Source of the DNA: an uncultured Lachnospira sp.
GTDB lineage: Bacteria; Bacillota; Clostridia; Lachnospirales; Lachnospiraceae
Direction of reading: 5' to 3'
Assembly (NCBI GenBank): GCA_934359185.1
Contig: CAKRLE010000011.1
Span: forward strand, 1-64,000
Length of the DNA: 64,000 bases
Below, in pieces: positions 55,354-64,000 of the stretch; within the stretch, counting starts at the first letter, position 1; each line of letters opens with the position of its first letter. Position numbers and translations under genes: made by a program. Under the pieces are notes generated by a model, which was given only the letters and a program-made list of their open reading frames with translations, ran no database searches and was not told where the DNA came from.

Positions 55354-56610
55354 TTACTTTGCTACTGAAGATGTAATACCTTCGACCATTGTATCAAGCT
55401 CTGCCTGAAGTTCATCTGGTGATGACGTTCCTGCTAACAGCGCATTGGCAAATTTAGTACAAGGTGTCCAGTAATTATTAGCTACTCTCTGTAACACACC
55501 ATACTGTGACTGGGCAATAACAGCCTGGATTGCCGGTACCTTTGTAACCTGATCTGAAGATGCTGCTTTAATATTAGAAGGTCCCTGATTTCTTTCAGTA
55601 AATCTTATTGTCTGGTTCTGCTCATTAGTTATCCAATCTGCAAATTTATGTGCCCATTTAATATTATCAGAGTATGAATTGACACCTATCATCTTATAAC
55701 CTGTAAATGAGCTCATCTGTACCTGATTTCCGTTACATGTGTATGTAGGAAGCTTGACCGCTCCGTAATTGTCGCCCCATGCCTCTTTAACACCAATTGC
55801 ATTCCACACACCGCTAACTGCTGCAACAACAGTTCCATTCTTTGCATTATTTACAAAGTCTCCATCTGGTGCATTCATAAATGCAGGATTCGATATTATA
55901 TTGACCATAGCCTGTGCAACATCTAAACCGGTATATGTTCCATCTGTTGTATTCCAGTTACAGCTATTAGTTACACCATCATCATTAAGAGTAAGTTTAA
56001 GCCCTGCTCCACCAAAAAATGAATACATATACCATCCTGAATTAATCTCCATGGACACCTTCTTTCCTGCATTTTGTGCAGCAGCAAGTAATCCATCAAA
56101 TGTTTTGGCATCATCATCTGTCACATAATTCTTATCATAATATAAAAAATAGCCATTATCTGCAGTCATTGGATATGCATACATTTTTCCATTATATGAG
56201 GCTGCATCTACCGAAGACTGTGTGTTAGCACTTTTCACAGCATCAGTATTATCAACAGGAGATAAAACACCACCTGCTATAAGACTGTTAAGCTGATCAT
56301 CTGGAAAATGAAACACATCCGGGCCATTATTAACATCGCCCAAAAGCTTATCCCTTAATTCTGAATCACTCTGAACCTCTATGGTTATGTCAAATTTTGC
56401 TTCTGATGAATATTTCTGTTTGAAACTCTCTATCATCTTATTTAACATTTCCAGGTTATTCTCTTCTGCCCAGACCCTGAGTTCAACTGTTCCATCATTA
56501 ACTGATGGCTCACTGGCAATACCTGATGGTCCAGATGGAGACGCTCCACACCCCATTGACAAAATGGCTGCAAACGCAGCCATTATACATATTAGTTTTT
56601 TTCTTACCAT
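55354..56610 (-). CDS. Family 1 solute-binding lipoprotein (sugar type)
   Basis: A 418-residue extracellular lipoprotein: signal peptide with lipobox 'LSMGC' (Cys21) and then a two-lobe maltose/sugar-binding fold ('WAEENNLEMLNKMIESFKQK', 'DVFHFPDDQLNSLIAGGVL', 'AYPMTADNGYFLYYDK', 'WITNEQNQTIRF'). The motifs suggest carbohydrate binding. No permease or ATPase genes adjoin it; instead the next gene is a chemoreceptor, so it may act as a sensory binding protein. A GAGGT site is eight bases before the ATG. Confidence 0.9.
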   Translation of the reverse strand: MVRKKLICIMAAFAAILSMGCGASPSGPSGIASEPSVNDGTVELRVWAEENNLEMLNKMIESFKQKYSSEAKFDITIEVQSDSELRDKLLGDVNNGPDVFHFPDDQLNSLIAGGVLSPVDNTDAVKSANTQSSVDAASYNGKMYAYPMTADNGYFLYYDKNYVTDDDAKTFDGLLAAAQNAGKKVSMEINSGWYMYSFFGGAGLKLTLNDDGVTNSCNWNTTDGTYTGLDVAQAMVNIISNPAFMNAPDGDFVNNAKNGTVVAAVSGVWNAIGVKEAWGDNYGAVKLPTYTCNGNQVQMSSFTGYKMIGVNSYSDNIKWAHKFADWITNEQNQTIRFTERNQGPSNIKAASSDQVTKVPAIQAVIAQSQYGVLQRVANNYWTPCTKFANALLAGTSSPDELQAELDTMVEGITSSVAK

Positions 56611-56703
56611 AAAATAATACCTCTTTCTTTAACATTAGTACATCATAAGCAGCACAACAGATTTATCTTTATTGATTTTACACGCTCATTATATATTATA
56701 ATC

Positions 56704-56732
56704 AGTATAACACCTGTGCAATTATCATTCAA
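56704..56732 (-). promoter_or_regulatory. Promoter of the binding-protein/chemoreceptor operon
   Basis: Minus strand TTGAAT (56727-56732), 17-base spacer, TGTTATACT with extended -10 (TATACT at 56704-56709). Confidence 0.6.
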
Positions 56733-56772
56733 TCTAAATCATTATTACTATAAAAATATCGTTAATAAAAAT

Positions 56773-56802
56773 AAGGATATTGACTTTCATATCAATATCC
56801 TT
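56773..56802 (-). terminator. Terminator after the second chemoreceptor gene
   Basis: AAGGATATTGA (56773-56783) and TCAATATCCTT (56792-56802), an 11-bp stem followed on the minus strand by ATTTTTATT. Confidence 0.8.
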
Positions 56803-56830
56803 ATCCTATACAACATATAAATATTTATTT

Positions 56831-58516
56831 TTAAATATCCGCAACCTTAAATGTTGATATAAGCTGCTTTAAATTATCTGCCTGGCTGTTCATCTGCTGG
56901 CTGGCTGCTGCACATTCCTCTGATGTTGCCGAATTAGTCTGTACAACATCATTAATCTGTTCAACACCTTCATTAACCTGTTTAATTGCCTCTGTCTGTG
57001 CATCAAGTGCTTCTGCTATACCATTAACCTTACCTACAATCGCCCTTGAGTTTTCAACTACTCCACCAAGCTGTACAGCAGTATCATTAGCAATAACCAT
57101 ACCATTTTCAACAGCTTTAACTGATGATTCAATAAGTAATGCTGATTCTCTTGCTGCATCAGCACTCTGTGCCGCAAGTACAGCTACCTGGTCAGCAACC
57201 ACTGCAAAGCCTTTTCCGGCATCTCCTGCCCTCGCTGCTTCTATTGATGCATTAAGTGCAAGAAGGTTTGTCTGCGAAGCAATCTCATTAATAGTTTCAA
57301 TAATCTTGCTGATCTCATTAGATGAACGGTTAATCTCTTTCATTGAATCAACCATCTCGTTCATCTTGCCATTGCTGCTGTCAAGCTGTATACCAAGCTG
57401 GCCAACCTCACCGCTTACATCTTTTGCACTCTGTGAATTCTGTGACACTCTATCATATACACTTGTAAGAGATGCTGTGAGTTCCTGAACAGCTGCAGCC
57501 TGATTAGTTGCCCCCTGTGCAAGTTCTGTAGAACTCTCCGCAACCTGATCTGAGCCCTCTGATACCTGGTCTGCAACATTCTGAAGATTCTTGACCATAT
57601 CAGTCATGCTCGTTTCAAATGTCATGAACGAATCAAGTATTTCTTTAAAATCGCCTTTCCAGTCCACTTCTGGATGAACATTGAAATCACCATTTGAGAA
57701 CTGTTTCATAGCCCTTGATATATCACTTACATATGAATCCAATGTCTTTATAGACGAGCGTAAACTGTCTGCAAGGAATCCCAGCTCATCATCTGAATAA
57801 TATGTAAGTTCTGTATGAAGATTACCCTCTGCAAGATCATCCGCAACCTTTTCAACGTCTTTTATAGGTGATATGATAAGTTCTACAATAATGTCACCAA
57901 TTCTTCCGGATATAATTGCCGCAAGAATTATAAAAATGATAATTACTGCAACACCTGCTATTGCCACAATATTACATAACGCCACTGCATTGTTAGTTTC
58001 TTTTTCAGTAACATCCTCCATTTTATCAGCAATAGATGTAAGATTGTTAAGAGCTGGTGTACACACATTATGTATCTTATTCTTTGCACCAGCAATATCA
58101 CCATTTTCAATCTGATTTATAATATCATATCCAACTGTTGCCCAATCATTAAGAGCTTTAACATAGTCATTATATAATGACTCATCTATGATATTAGTAC
58201 TTTTAATTATATCAATCTGTTCCTGAGAATCTTTAAGCTCTGTTTCAAAATTTTTCTTATATGTGCTATATGTCGCCTTATCATCATTAAGTGCCATCTC
58301 TCTGACATTACGTGCGGCATTGTCTATATTAATAATACTAACTTTCACAGCTGTATCAGTTTTCTGTGCACCCCTGACATAATCATTAAATCTCAAATCA
58401 AGCAGACCAAGACATATAACTGCCACAATACCTGTTGCAATCATCATCTTAATAACCATAACATAGCTATGTTTAATTCTGTTATTCAGTTTCATTTTTC
58501 TTAATTTTTCTCTCAT
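56831..58516 (-). CDS. Methyl-accepting chemotaxis protein
   Basis: A 561-residue chemoreceptor: TM1 (about 19-42), extracytoplasmic four-helix-type sensor (about 45-180), TM2 (about 182-205), HAMP (about 210-265), then the signalling hairpin with tip '[20 protein letters not shown]'. The sensor region resembles the 4HB_MCP family, whose members bind small organic ligands, but the ligand is not readable. It has its own promoter and terminator. It indicates that the organism is motile or at least retains chemosensory signalling. Confidence 0.93.
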   Translation of the reverse strand: MREKLRKMKLNNRIKHSYVMVIKMMIATGIVAVICLGLLDLRFNDYVRGAQKTDTAVKVSIINIDNAARNVREMALNDDKATYSTYKKNFETELKDSQEQIDIIKSTNIIDESLYNDYVKALNDWATVGYDIINQIENGDIAGAKNKIHNVCTPALNNLTSIADKMEDVTEKETNNAVALCNIVAIAGVAVIIIFIILAAIISGRIGDIIVELIISPIKDVEKVADDLAEGNLHTELTYYSDDELGFLADSLRSSIKTLDSYVSDISRAMKQFSNGDFNVHPEVDWKGDFKEILDSFMTFETSMTDMVKNLQNVADQVSEGSDQVAESSTELAQGATNQAAAVQELTASLTSVYDRVSQNSQSAKDVSGEVGQLGIQLDSSNGKMNEMVDSMKEINRSSNEISKIIETINEIASQTNLLALNASIEAARAGDAGKGFAVVADQVAVLAAQSADAARESALLIESSVKAVENGMVIANDTAVQLGGVVENSRAIVGKVNGIAEALDAQTEAIKQVNEGVEQINDVVQTNSATSEECAAASQQMNSQADNLKQLISTFKVADI

Positions 58517-58584
58517 TTCGTATACCTCCCTGCTCTGAACTACAGTCCTATAACATTAGTACCATACTACTACATTAATTGCAT

Positions 58585-58613
58585 AATATATCACACTCGA
58601 ATTTTATTGTCAA
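58585..58613 (-). promoter_or_regulatory. Promoter of the second chemoreceptor gene
   Basis: Minus strand perfect TTGACA (58608-58613), 17-base spacer, TGATATATT with extended -10 (TATATT at 58585-58590). It is a sigma-A form rather than the sigma-D/28 form common for chemotaxis genes. Confidence 0.75.
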
Positions 58614-58626
58614 TTAAATAGTTAAA

Positions 58627-58655
58627 ACAGCTGTCCATATCTTACGGACAGCTGC
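58627..58655 (-). terminator. Terminator after the NYN-domain gene
   Basis: CAGCTGTCC and GGACAGCTG arms (around 58628-58636 and 58646-58654) with a ~9-base loop, followed on the minus strand by TTTTAACT. Confidence 0.7.
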
Positions 58656-58669
58656 TTTATAAATGCATT

Positions 58670-59446
58670 CTATTTCTTTTTAACATATACTATTTTATGT
58701 ATTTTATCTTCAGCCAGTTCATTCTTAAGCTCGAATCGGTTGCTGTTCTTTTTTATAAGGTCTGAAAAATTCCTATAGCCATATATTCGTGCATCAAATC
58801 CAGGGCATCTCTTAGACATATGAATTCCTACACTTGCAAGATTCTGCCAGTCATCTTCAAGATAGTCTGATATCTCAGATAATATTTCATCAAGCGTTGG
58901 TACACTGATAGGCGAGGCTTCTTTAATCATCTCTTCCTCTTCCAATGCCTCAGCATCATTTGACAGAACCACATCTACATCTGGTATATGTTTAGCAGAA
59001 TCATCTTCCTTGACTTCATTATATATAAGATCTAAAATCCTGAATTCATCACATGCTTTAACAAGCGATTCATTAGTTTTTTGTTCACCCATTCCAATTA
59101 CTGTTATACCGGCTTCCTTAACACGGTAAACAAGCTTGGTAAAATCACTGTCACTGCTCACTAGACATAATGTATCAATCTGACCCGAATGAAGTATATC
59201 CATGGCATCTATAGTAAGTGCCTGGTCTGCAATGCTTTTTCCATTCGCATAACTTATCTGCAGCATAGGAGTAATTCCCTGTCCTGGCATCACACCATAC
59301 CATGACTTTACAGTTGGAGAACTTATCGAACCATATAACCTTGATATCTTGATTCTTCCAATATGCTCAGCCTCTTTCTTAATATATTCTGCATATTTAG
59401 GTGATATGTTATCTCCATCAATCAGGATTGCAATTCTATCCTCCAT
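58670..59446 (-). CDS. NYN-domain protein with OST-HTH/LOTUS domain
   Basis: A 258-residue protein. Residues ~1-150 form the PIN-like NYN nuclease domain with 'IAILIDGDNIS', 'LVSSDSDFTKLVYRVKEAG' and 'VIGMG', carrying the acidic metal-binding residues. Residues ~185-255 form an OST-HTH (LOTUS) RNA-binding domain ending 'HKIVYVKKK'. This LabA-like architecture suggests RNA processing or RNA-guided decay, but its targets are unknown. A GGGAGG-like sequence precedes the ATG. Confidence 0.87.
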   Translation of the reverse strand: MEDRIAILIDGDNISPKYAEYIKKEAEHIGRIKISRLYGSISSPTVKSWYGVMPGQGITPMLQISYANGKSIADQALTIDAMDILHSGQIDTLCLVSSDSDFTKLVYRVKEAGITVIGMGEQKTNESLVKACDEFRILDLIYNEVKEDDSAKHIPDVDVVLSNDAEALEEEEMIKEASPISVPTLDEILSEISDYLEDDWQNLASVGIHMSKRCPGFDARIYGYRNFSDLIKKNSNRFELKNELAEDKIHKIVYVKKK

Positions 59447-59519
59447 ACTGTCCCTCCATAATATATTGAATTAATTATATCATGTATCACCTGGTGATGC
59501 ACCAACTATTTTAATTATC

Positions 59520-60377
59520 CTAATGTATAATGCCTATAGCTGCACATATCAGAACAATCGCACCAAGAATAATCCTGTAGTATCCAAACACCTGGAAATC
59601 ATGCTTTTTAACATAGTTAATAAGAAATTTGAGAATAAATATAGACACAACAAATGAAACCGCCGAACCTACAAGCAGCACAACAAGCTCTATTCCTGTA
59701 AATGCAAATCCATACTTTACAAGCTTTAAAAGGCTTGCACCGAACATTACTGGAATTGCAAGAAAGAATGTATATTCAGCAGCGATGCTTCTTGATACGC
59801 CAATCAGAAGTGCACCTACAATTGTAGCGCCTGATCTTGAAGTGCCAGGAAAAACTGCCGCTATAACCTGAAATAATCCGATTATAACAGCTGTATTAAA
59901 TGTAATCTCTGATAATGAGTTAATCTTAAAGCTCTCATCCTTATTAGCACGCTCTATAATTATAAAAGCCACGCCAAATACAATAAGTGCAATTGCAACG
60001 CAGGTTGGATTATAGAATAACGCATTGAATACATCATCAAATAAAATCCCTATAACTGCTGCCGGAACACATGACACTAATATCTTAAACCAGAGCATCC
60101 ATATATCTTTCTTAAAGAACGCACCGATTCCTTTCTTTCCCTCACGTGCTTTCCTGGTAAATGCAAACGGCCATATCTGACTCCAGTACAAAACCACCAC
60201 TGCAAGGATTGCTCCAAGCTGGATAACAACATCAAACACATTAAAGAAATTCTCACTTGTCCCCTTGAACGGAATTAACTGCTCAACAAGTATCAGATGA
60301 CCTGTACTGCTTATTGGAAGCCACTCTGTAACGCCCTCTACAATACCATAGATTATCGCTTTAATAATATCTGCCAC
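59520..60377 (-). CDS. uppP: Undecaprenyl-diphosphatase
   Basis: Recycles the lipid carrier of cell-wall synthesis by removing a phosphate from undecaprenyl diphosphate; linked to bacitracin tolerance. The 285-residue membrane protein has the BacA motifs 'GIVEGVTEWLPISSTGHLIL' at its N-terminus and 'PGTSRSGATIVGALLIG' (about 178-194), with eight predicted helices. AAGGAGG lies before the ATG. Confidence 0.95.
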   Translation of the reverse strand: MADIIKAIIYGIVEGVTEWLPISSTGHLILVEQLIPFKGTSENFFNVFDVVIQLGAILAVVVLYWSQIWPFAFTRKAREGKKGIGAFFKKDIWMLWFKILVSCVPAAVIGILFDDVFNALFYNPTCVAIALIVFGVAFIIIERANKDESFKINSLSEITFNTAVIIGLFQVIAAVFPGTSRSGATIVGALLIGVSRSIAAEYTFFLAIPVMFGASLLKLVKYGFAFTGIELVVLLVGSAVSFVVSIFILKFLINYVKKHDFQVFGYYRIILGAIVLICAAIGIIH

Positions 60378-60485
60378 GATAACTCCTCCTTATTATTGTT
60401 ATAATTTTTAACTCGTATAAGTATATCAGATACCCTTGTATATTAGAAATACTTTTTATAATTATCACTGATATTTACATCATTT

Positions 60486-61304
60486 TTACAAGCCATTTAC
60501 TTTAATTACTTCATCTGGTACTTCAAAATGCTGGTAATCCTTTGCGCTTTCCCAGTCTCCGCCCCATTCAAAGCCGTGCTCTGTAAATAACTTATAACAC
60601 AGGTCATTATGGTCTATCTTGCATATAAAATCTTTGTTTCTGTCCGTGTACTCCACAGCCGTAGCAGGTTCTACGCTAAGACTTCCGTTAACTATTTTGA
60701 CATATGGATTGTAGAGAGTATTAATATCAACTGCAAGCCCCTTGCCATGCTTAGATACTGTTGTTGTATACGATATATATCTGAAATTAAATGACGAAGA
60801 ATTATTGTCCCTCATAGACATTTCATCACTTGCATCATACTCATCTATAAGTCTGATTTTTTCAATCGGATAATCAGCCTTATACAGCTCCTTTAGTATC
60901 TCAAGGACATCCTCGGCGATAAATTTATTGACAACCATCTCTCCCTCTTTTATCTCTCCATTCAAGTCCTTATGAAGCACATGTATATATCTTAAATTTT
61001 CTCTAGGAACTGTGCAATTGTCCTTGTATGATTTCCCCTGCATCTTTGCAAACAGTTCATCTGTAATCTCTGTTATATAAAACTGGCTGTCCTCATAATT
61101 GAATTTATCAGCTGTATCAGTATTAACAGACAATTCTTTTGTTTCATTTTCAGTCATATTATTATCTTCCATGCTTGTTAATTCACTTACTGTCCTTTCT
61201 GGTTTCACATTAATATTACTTCTTTTTTCTCTGCCACATCCATATAACATCATGGCAGCCAGCAAAATACTGCCAGCTGCCATCACACAACTTCTCTTAT
61301 TCAT
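60486..61304 (-). CDS. M15C-type peptidase lipoprotein
   Basis: A 272-residue lipoprotein (lipobox around 'MLYGC', Cys near residue 23) with a Zn2+ peptidase domain: 'SKHGKGLAVDINTLYNPY' (His/Asp ligands) and 'WGGDWESAKDYQHFE' (catalytic Asp and third His). This is the M15C layout of L-Ala-D-Glu endopeptidases and CwlK, so it probably cuts peptidoglycan stem peptides. The start at 61304 (AGGGAAG seven bases upstream) removes 19 unsupported residues. It is the last gene after a two-component system. Confidence 0.87.
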   Translation of the reverse strand: MNKRSCVMAAGSILLAAMMLYGCGREKRSNINVKPERTVSELTSMEDNNMTENETKELSVNTDTADKFNYEDSQFYITEITDELFAKMQGKSYKDNCTVPRENLRYIHVLHKDLNGEIKEGEMVVNKFIAEDVLEILKELYKADYPIEKIRLIDEYDASDEMSMRDNNSSSFNFRYISYTTTVSKHGKGLAVDINTLYNPYVKIVNGSLSVEPATAVEYTDRNKDFICKIDHNDLCYKLFTEHGFEWGGDWESAKDYQHFEVPDEVIKVNGL

Positions 61305-61321
61305 TACATTACTTCCCTGCA

Positions 61322-62524
61322 CTATCCATATATATAATCCTGTTTGTCTTTTTTTATCCATATAACAAATGCTTTTGTATTCCTGTCATCCGGCCTGGAC
61401 ACGAACTTCAAATCCCATCCATGCATATTGATTACCTTCTTTGCAATTGATAAACCAAGTCCGCTTCCTCCACTTCTTCTTGACGAGTCGCCTTTGGCAA
61501 ATGGTTCAAATATATTCCTGCTAATATCATCTGGGATTACATTGCCATCATCAGCTATAATAATCCTGACACCTGCGGTTTCCTCTTCCATTGACAACAC
61601 TATCGTTGTTCCCTTGGGATTATGGCGTATTGCATTGTTGAGAAGATTAGTCACAACTCTTGAAAATTGTATCGAATCGGCATTAATATAATATGGCTCT
61701 TCTGGTATCGATACCTCAAAATTCATCTCTGCATCTTCAACATCAGAGTAGACAAGTGCTGCATTTTCTCTTAAAAGTTCACATAAATCCAGTCTGGTTT
61801 TATCAAGCCTGAATCCTTCACTGTCAAGTTTTACATATTCAAATAACAGATTAATAAGCTCATTCATGCGTACAGATTTGTTCTGGATTGCCTTAAGATA
61901 TTCCTGCCTCTTTGCCTCATCTGTAACCATTCCGTCAGCAAGAGCCCTGGCATATCCGTTAACCGTTGTCATAGGAGTACGCAGGTCATGTGCAATATCT
62001 GACAGCATAAGATTCCTCTTCCTGTCAAAGTCTCTTTGCTGCTCTTCCCTTTCCTTCTGGATAATCCTGAATTGTTTAACTGTAATTCTCGCAAAACAAA
62101 AAGCTCCTGCTATATAAGGAGTTACCACAACCACAATAAGTACAAAAACTGTCAGGAACAACAATACTGCATTCATCCTGCCAAGCGCATAGATTGAAGT
62201 TGTCTCATTAATAGATGACATCACCTGCGATAAACCATTCTGGATATTCTCTAATGCACTACGCATGATTCCGCTAAAAGGGAACGGAAATATTGAGCCA
62301 ATAGCCCCAAGGCACAAAAGTACGAGCATAACAACCAGAAACAACACCATTTCTGACGCTGCTATCCTTATTTTACCATAATCAGGGAAAAAATAGTCAA
62401 ACAGTACAGGCATAACATATAAATTAATGACAAAAGTAATAAAATATTCTGTCACGCCAACAACAATCAGAATTTTTATAAATTTTCTGATAAGAAACCA
62501 TTTCAAATCATCATGCTTTTTCAT
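61322..62524 (-). CDS. Sensor histidine kinase
   Basis: A 400-residue membrane kinase: three to four predicted helices (about 16-42, 56-82, 118-146), then a dimerisation domain with the H box 'LSDIAHDLRTPMTTVNGY' (His179) and catalytic domain with N box 'VVTNLLNNAIRHNPKG', 'IADDGNVIP' and 'GGSGLGLSIAKKV'. The order and H box resemble the VanS/wall-stress group. Its ATG directly follows the TAG of the response regulator, with GGAG six bases upstream, so the pair is translationally coupled. Confidence 0.93.
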   Translation of the reverse strand: MKKHDDLKWFLIRKFIKILIVVGVTEYFITFVINLYVMPVLFDYFFPDYGKIRIAASEMVLFLVVMLVLLCLGAIGSIFPFPFSGIMRSALENIQNGLSQVMSSINETTSIYALGRMNAVLLFLTVFVLIVVVVTPYIAGAFCFARITVKQFRIIQKEREEQQRDFDRKRNLMLSDIAHDLRTPMTTVNGYARALADGMVTDEAKRQEYLKAIQNKSVRMNELINLLFEYVKLDSEGFRLDKTRLDLCELLRENAALVYSDVEDAEMNFEVSIPEEPYYINADSIQFSRVVTNLLNNAIRHNPKGTTIVLSMEEETAGVRIIIADDGNVIPDDISRNIFEPFAKGDSSRRSGGSGLGLSIAKKVINMHGWDLKFVSRPDDRNTKAFVIWIKKDKQDYIYG

Positions 62525-63244
62525 CTATTTCTCCAAACGATATCCTAATCCGCGGATAGTCCTTATATATTCCGCTGCATCATCTGAGAGCTTGGAACGC
62601 AGCTTACTTATGCATACCATAATATTATTGTCTGCTACTATATAATCCTCACCCCAGCCGCACTCATATATCTGCTGCTTGGTAAAAACTTTACCTGGGT
62701 GTGTCATGAACATCTCCATTATCTTATATTCAACCGATGTAAGTTCAATCTGCTTACCGCCTTTAATTAATGTACATGAATCCTCATCCAGCGTAAGGTC
62801 ACGCACTTTAAGCTGTCTGCCTGGCAATCTGCTTTCCTCTTTACTGGTGCTGTCAACACCATCCACACCAGCTCCTAATGCATAAAACCTTCTTATATTA
62901 GAATTAACTCTTGCAACTGCCTCAAGTGGATTAAATGGCTTTGACAGATAATCATCTGCTCCCATATTAAGTCCAAGAATCTTCTCCGAATCTGCATTCT
63001 TAGCTGAAAGAATTATAATGGGAATATTGCTTTGCTTGCGAATCTGTGCAAGGCATGTATATCCATCTACTTCTGGCATCATGATATCCAGTATACACAG
63101 GTCGGGCTTATCAGACTGCATCTTGTCCATTGCTTCCCGTCCATCTGCAGCTTCAATCACAATATATTTTTCATTTTCCAGATAAAGCCGGAGAAGCTCT
63201 CTTATCTCCGGCTCATCATCTGCAATCAGAATCTTATAGCTCAT
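62525..63244 (-). CDS. OmpR/VanR-type response regulator
   Basis: A 239-residue transcription regulator: receiver domain with Asp9/10 and phospho-acceptor Asp53 ('CILDIMMPEVDGY'), Lys in 'DDYLSKPFNPLE', and a C-terminal winged helix ('ELTSVEYKIMEMFMTHPGKV', 'AEYIRTIRGLGYRLEK'). An interdomain linker of ~25 residues is longer than usual. It sits directly before the kinase and eight bases after the DUF975-type gene. Confidence 0.94.
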   Translation of the reverse strand: MSYKILIADDEPEIRELLRLYLENEKYIVIEAADGREAMDKMQSDKPDLCILDIMMPEVDGYTCLAQIRKQSNIPIIILSAKNADSEKILGLNMGADDYLSKPFNPLEAVARVNSNIRRFYALGAGVDGVDSTSKEESRLPGRQLKVRDLTLDEDSCTLIKGGKQIELTSVEYKIMEMFMTHPGKVFTKQQIYECGWGEDYIVADNNIMVCISKLRSKLSDDAAEYIRTIRGLGYRLEK

Positions 63245-63252
63245 AATAGCTC

Positions 63253-64000
63253 CTACATATTATCTGTATTTTCCATTACTATACTATCTGATGCATTATT
63301 TGTAAATTCATTTTGATTAACATATGAAAGGGTATCATAAAGTGCCGCATGTGTAGCATCAACATAAGGTGCAACATAGAATATCTCAAGTATTCCGCAT
63401 GTCAATGCAGAAAGGATATGCCATCCTATGAATGATAAATCAAGCACAAATGCTTTCCACTTATTGCCAGCCATCATCTGCTTGCTTATAGCAAGTGCTT
63501 CATCCTTGCCCATATGTGGATTCTCAGCAAGAAGGTATGGAACCATCATATATTCATATTCCTTGATAATACCTGGAATTATGAAAAGCAATGACCACAG
63601 CACTATATAAAGGTCTTTAAAAAACATTACCTTAACTACATTCATATAGTTAGTGTCAAATGCGAATCCCAGATTACCAACCTGTGCCTTTTCATGAAGA
63701 TTGCGGACATAGAATCGTTTTCCACCTATTTCAAGCGGATTGCATATAAATATATCAATAACGCAGGCAACTGCCAGAATTATCACAAATATGACAACAA
63801 AAACTATTACGAATGTAACTATCCTTACTATCCTTGCAGCACGCGAAACGCCATCAACATCCAGAGCTGCTGCCTTAGAAACAGTATCCTCTAAATCATC
63901 CGGCATATCATAATAATCAGAACTGTTTATAACTGTATCTGTCACTCCTGATGAACCAATTGAAGCTGAACTTCCTCCAGCGCCTCCTGCTACAAGTACA
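63253..64000 (-). CDS. DUF975-family membrane protein (5' end beyond window)
   Basis: Reading stays open to the right edge, and the residues encoded at 63946-64000 continue the protein (Gly/Ser-rich 'VLVAGGAGGSSASIGSSG' region), so the true start lies outside. The visible part has two strong helices (about 'IVTFVIVFVVIFVIILAVAC' and 'DLYIVLWSLLFIIPGII') plus a later hydrophobic stretch. 'PHMGKDEALAISKQMMAGNKW' is typical of DUF975. The role is unknown. The response regulator, kinase and M15 peptidase follow closely, suggesting an operon. Confidence 0.8.
   Translation of the reverse strand, partial: VLVAGGAGGSSASIGSSGVTDTVINSSDYYDMPDDLEDTVSKAAALDVDGVSRAARIVRIVTFVIVFVVIFVIILAVACVIDIFICNPLEIGGKRFYVRNLHEKAQVGNLGFAFDTNYMNVVKVMFFKDLYIVLWSLLFIIPGIIKEYEYMMVPYLLAENPHMGKDEALAISKQMMAGNKWKAFVLDLSFIGWHILSALTCGILEIFYVAPYVDATHAALYDTLSYVNQNEFTNNASDSIVMENTDNM

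Overview
The window looks like a chromosomal segment of a low-GC, anaerobic, motile Clostridia bacterium, most likely a member of the Lachnospiraceae (a Lachnospira/Eubacterium eligens-like genome would fit). This is inferred from A+T-rich gaps, strong AGGAGG-type ribosome binding sites, the chemoreceptors, DUF975- and DUF5692-type membrane proteins, a CIRCE element and a dnaE-pfkA pair. No rRNA or tRNA genes, prophage genes, transposases or CRISPR arrays were seen.

Layout. Positions 1-9.8 kb, almost all on the minus strand, hold housekeeping genes: lysS (fused to a tRNA-binding domain), greA, an argF / small membrane protein / birA / small unknown / dusB operon, a SleB-like wall hydrolase, an SpoU-type rRNA methyltransferase and pfkA. 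From 9.9 to 18 kb come dnaE, ftsH (with an Asn/Gly/Tyr-rich N-terminus) and the divergent pyrG. From 18.1 to 23.2 kb lies an odd minus-strand operon: FliB-like lysine methylase, ABC ATPase, two ABC-2 permeases and a phosphopantetheinyl transferase. Divergent from it is a polar amino-acid ABC importer whose binding domain appears to have its two lobes in permuted order (23.3-25.6 kb). From 25.6 to 32.5 kb are lgt, a YkgJ-type Cys-cluster protein, nth, hypB, a DUF5692-like membrane protein and a 904-residue FeS-flavoprotein.

The most accessory-looking part is 32.7-40.4 kb. It holds a PqqD/HPr-kinase-like protein with an ABC exporter, facing a small protein that has a peptide-leader-like N-terminus and a beta-sandwich-like body. 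Next come a membrane-anchored surface protein, a 271-bp gene-free nested palindrome, a DegV protein and a Stealth-type sugar-phosphate transferase. From 40.4 to 50.6 kb the order is a ketopantoate reductase-like gene, citrate synthase with a P-type ATPase, a VanY-like carboxypeptidase, a CIRCE-controlled DnaJ-like gene, a zinc phospholipase C-like gene, ribosomal L25/Ctc, an HD protein and an iron-sulfur flavoprotein. A P2-type Ca2+/Mn2+ ATPase follows, behind a leader that reads as a yybP-ykoY (Mn2+) riboswitch with a terminator.

From 53.6 to 58.5 kb are two chemoreceptors, one in an operon with a sugar-type binding lipoprotein that has no permease here. The window ends with an NYN/OST-HTH protein, uppP, and a DUF975 / response regulator / histidine kinase / M15 peptidase operon that runs off the right edge.

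Functions were assigned by reading motifs in the translated sequence; no database search was run. Starts were moved from the longest reading frame where a ribosome binding site clearly favours an internal start.
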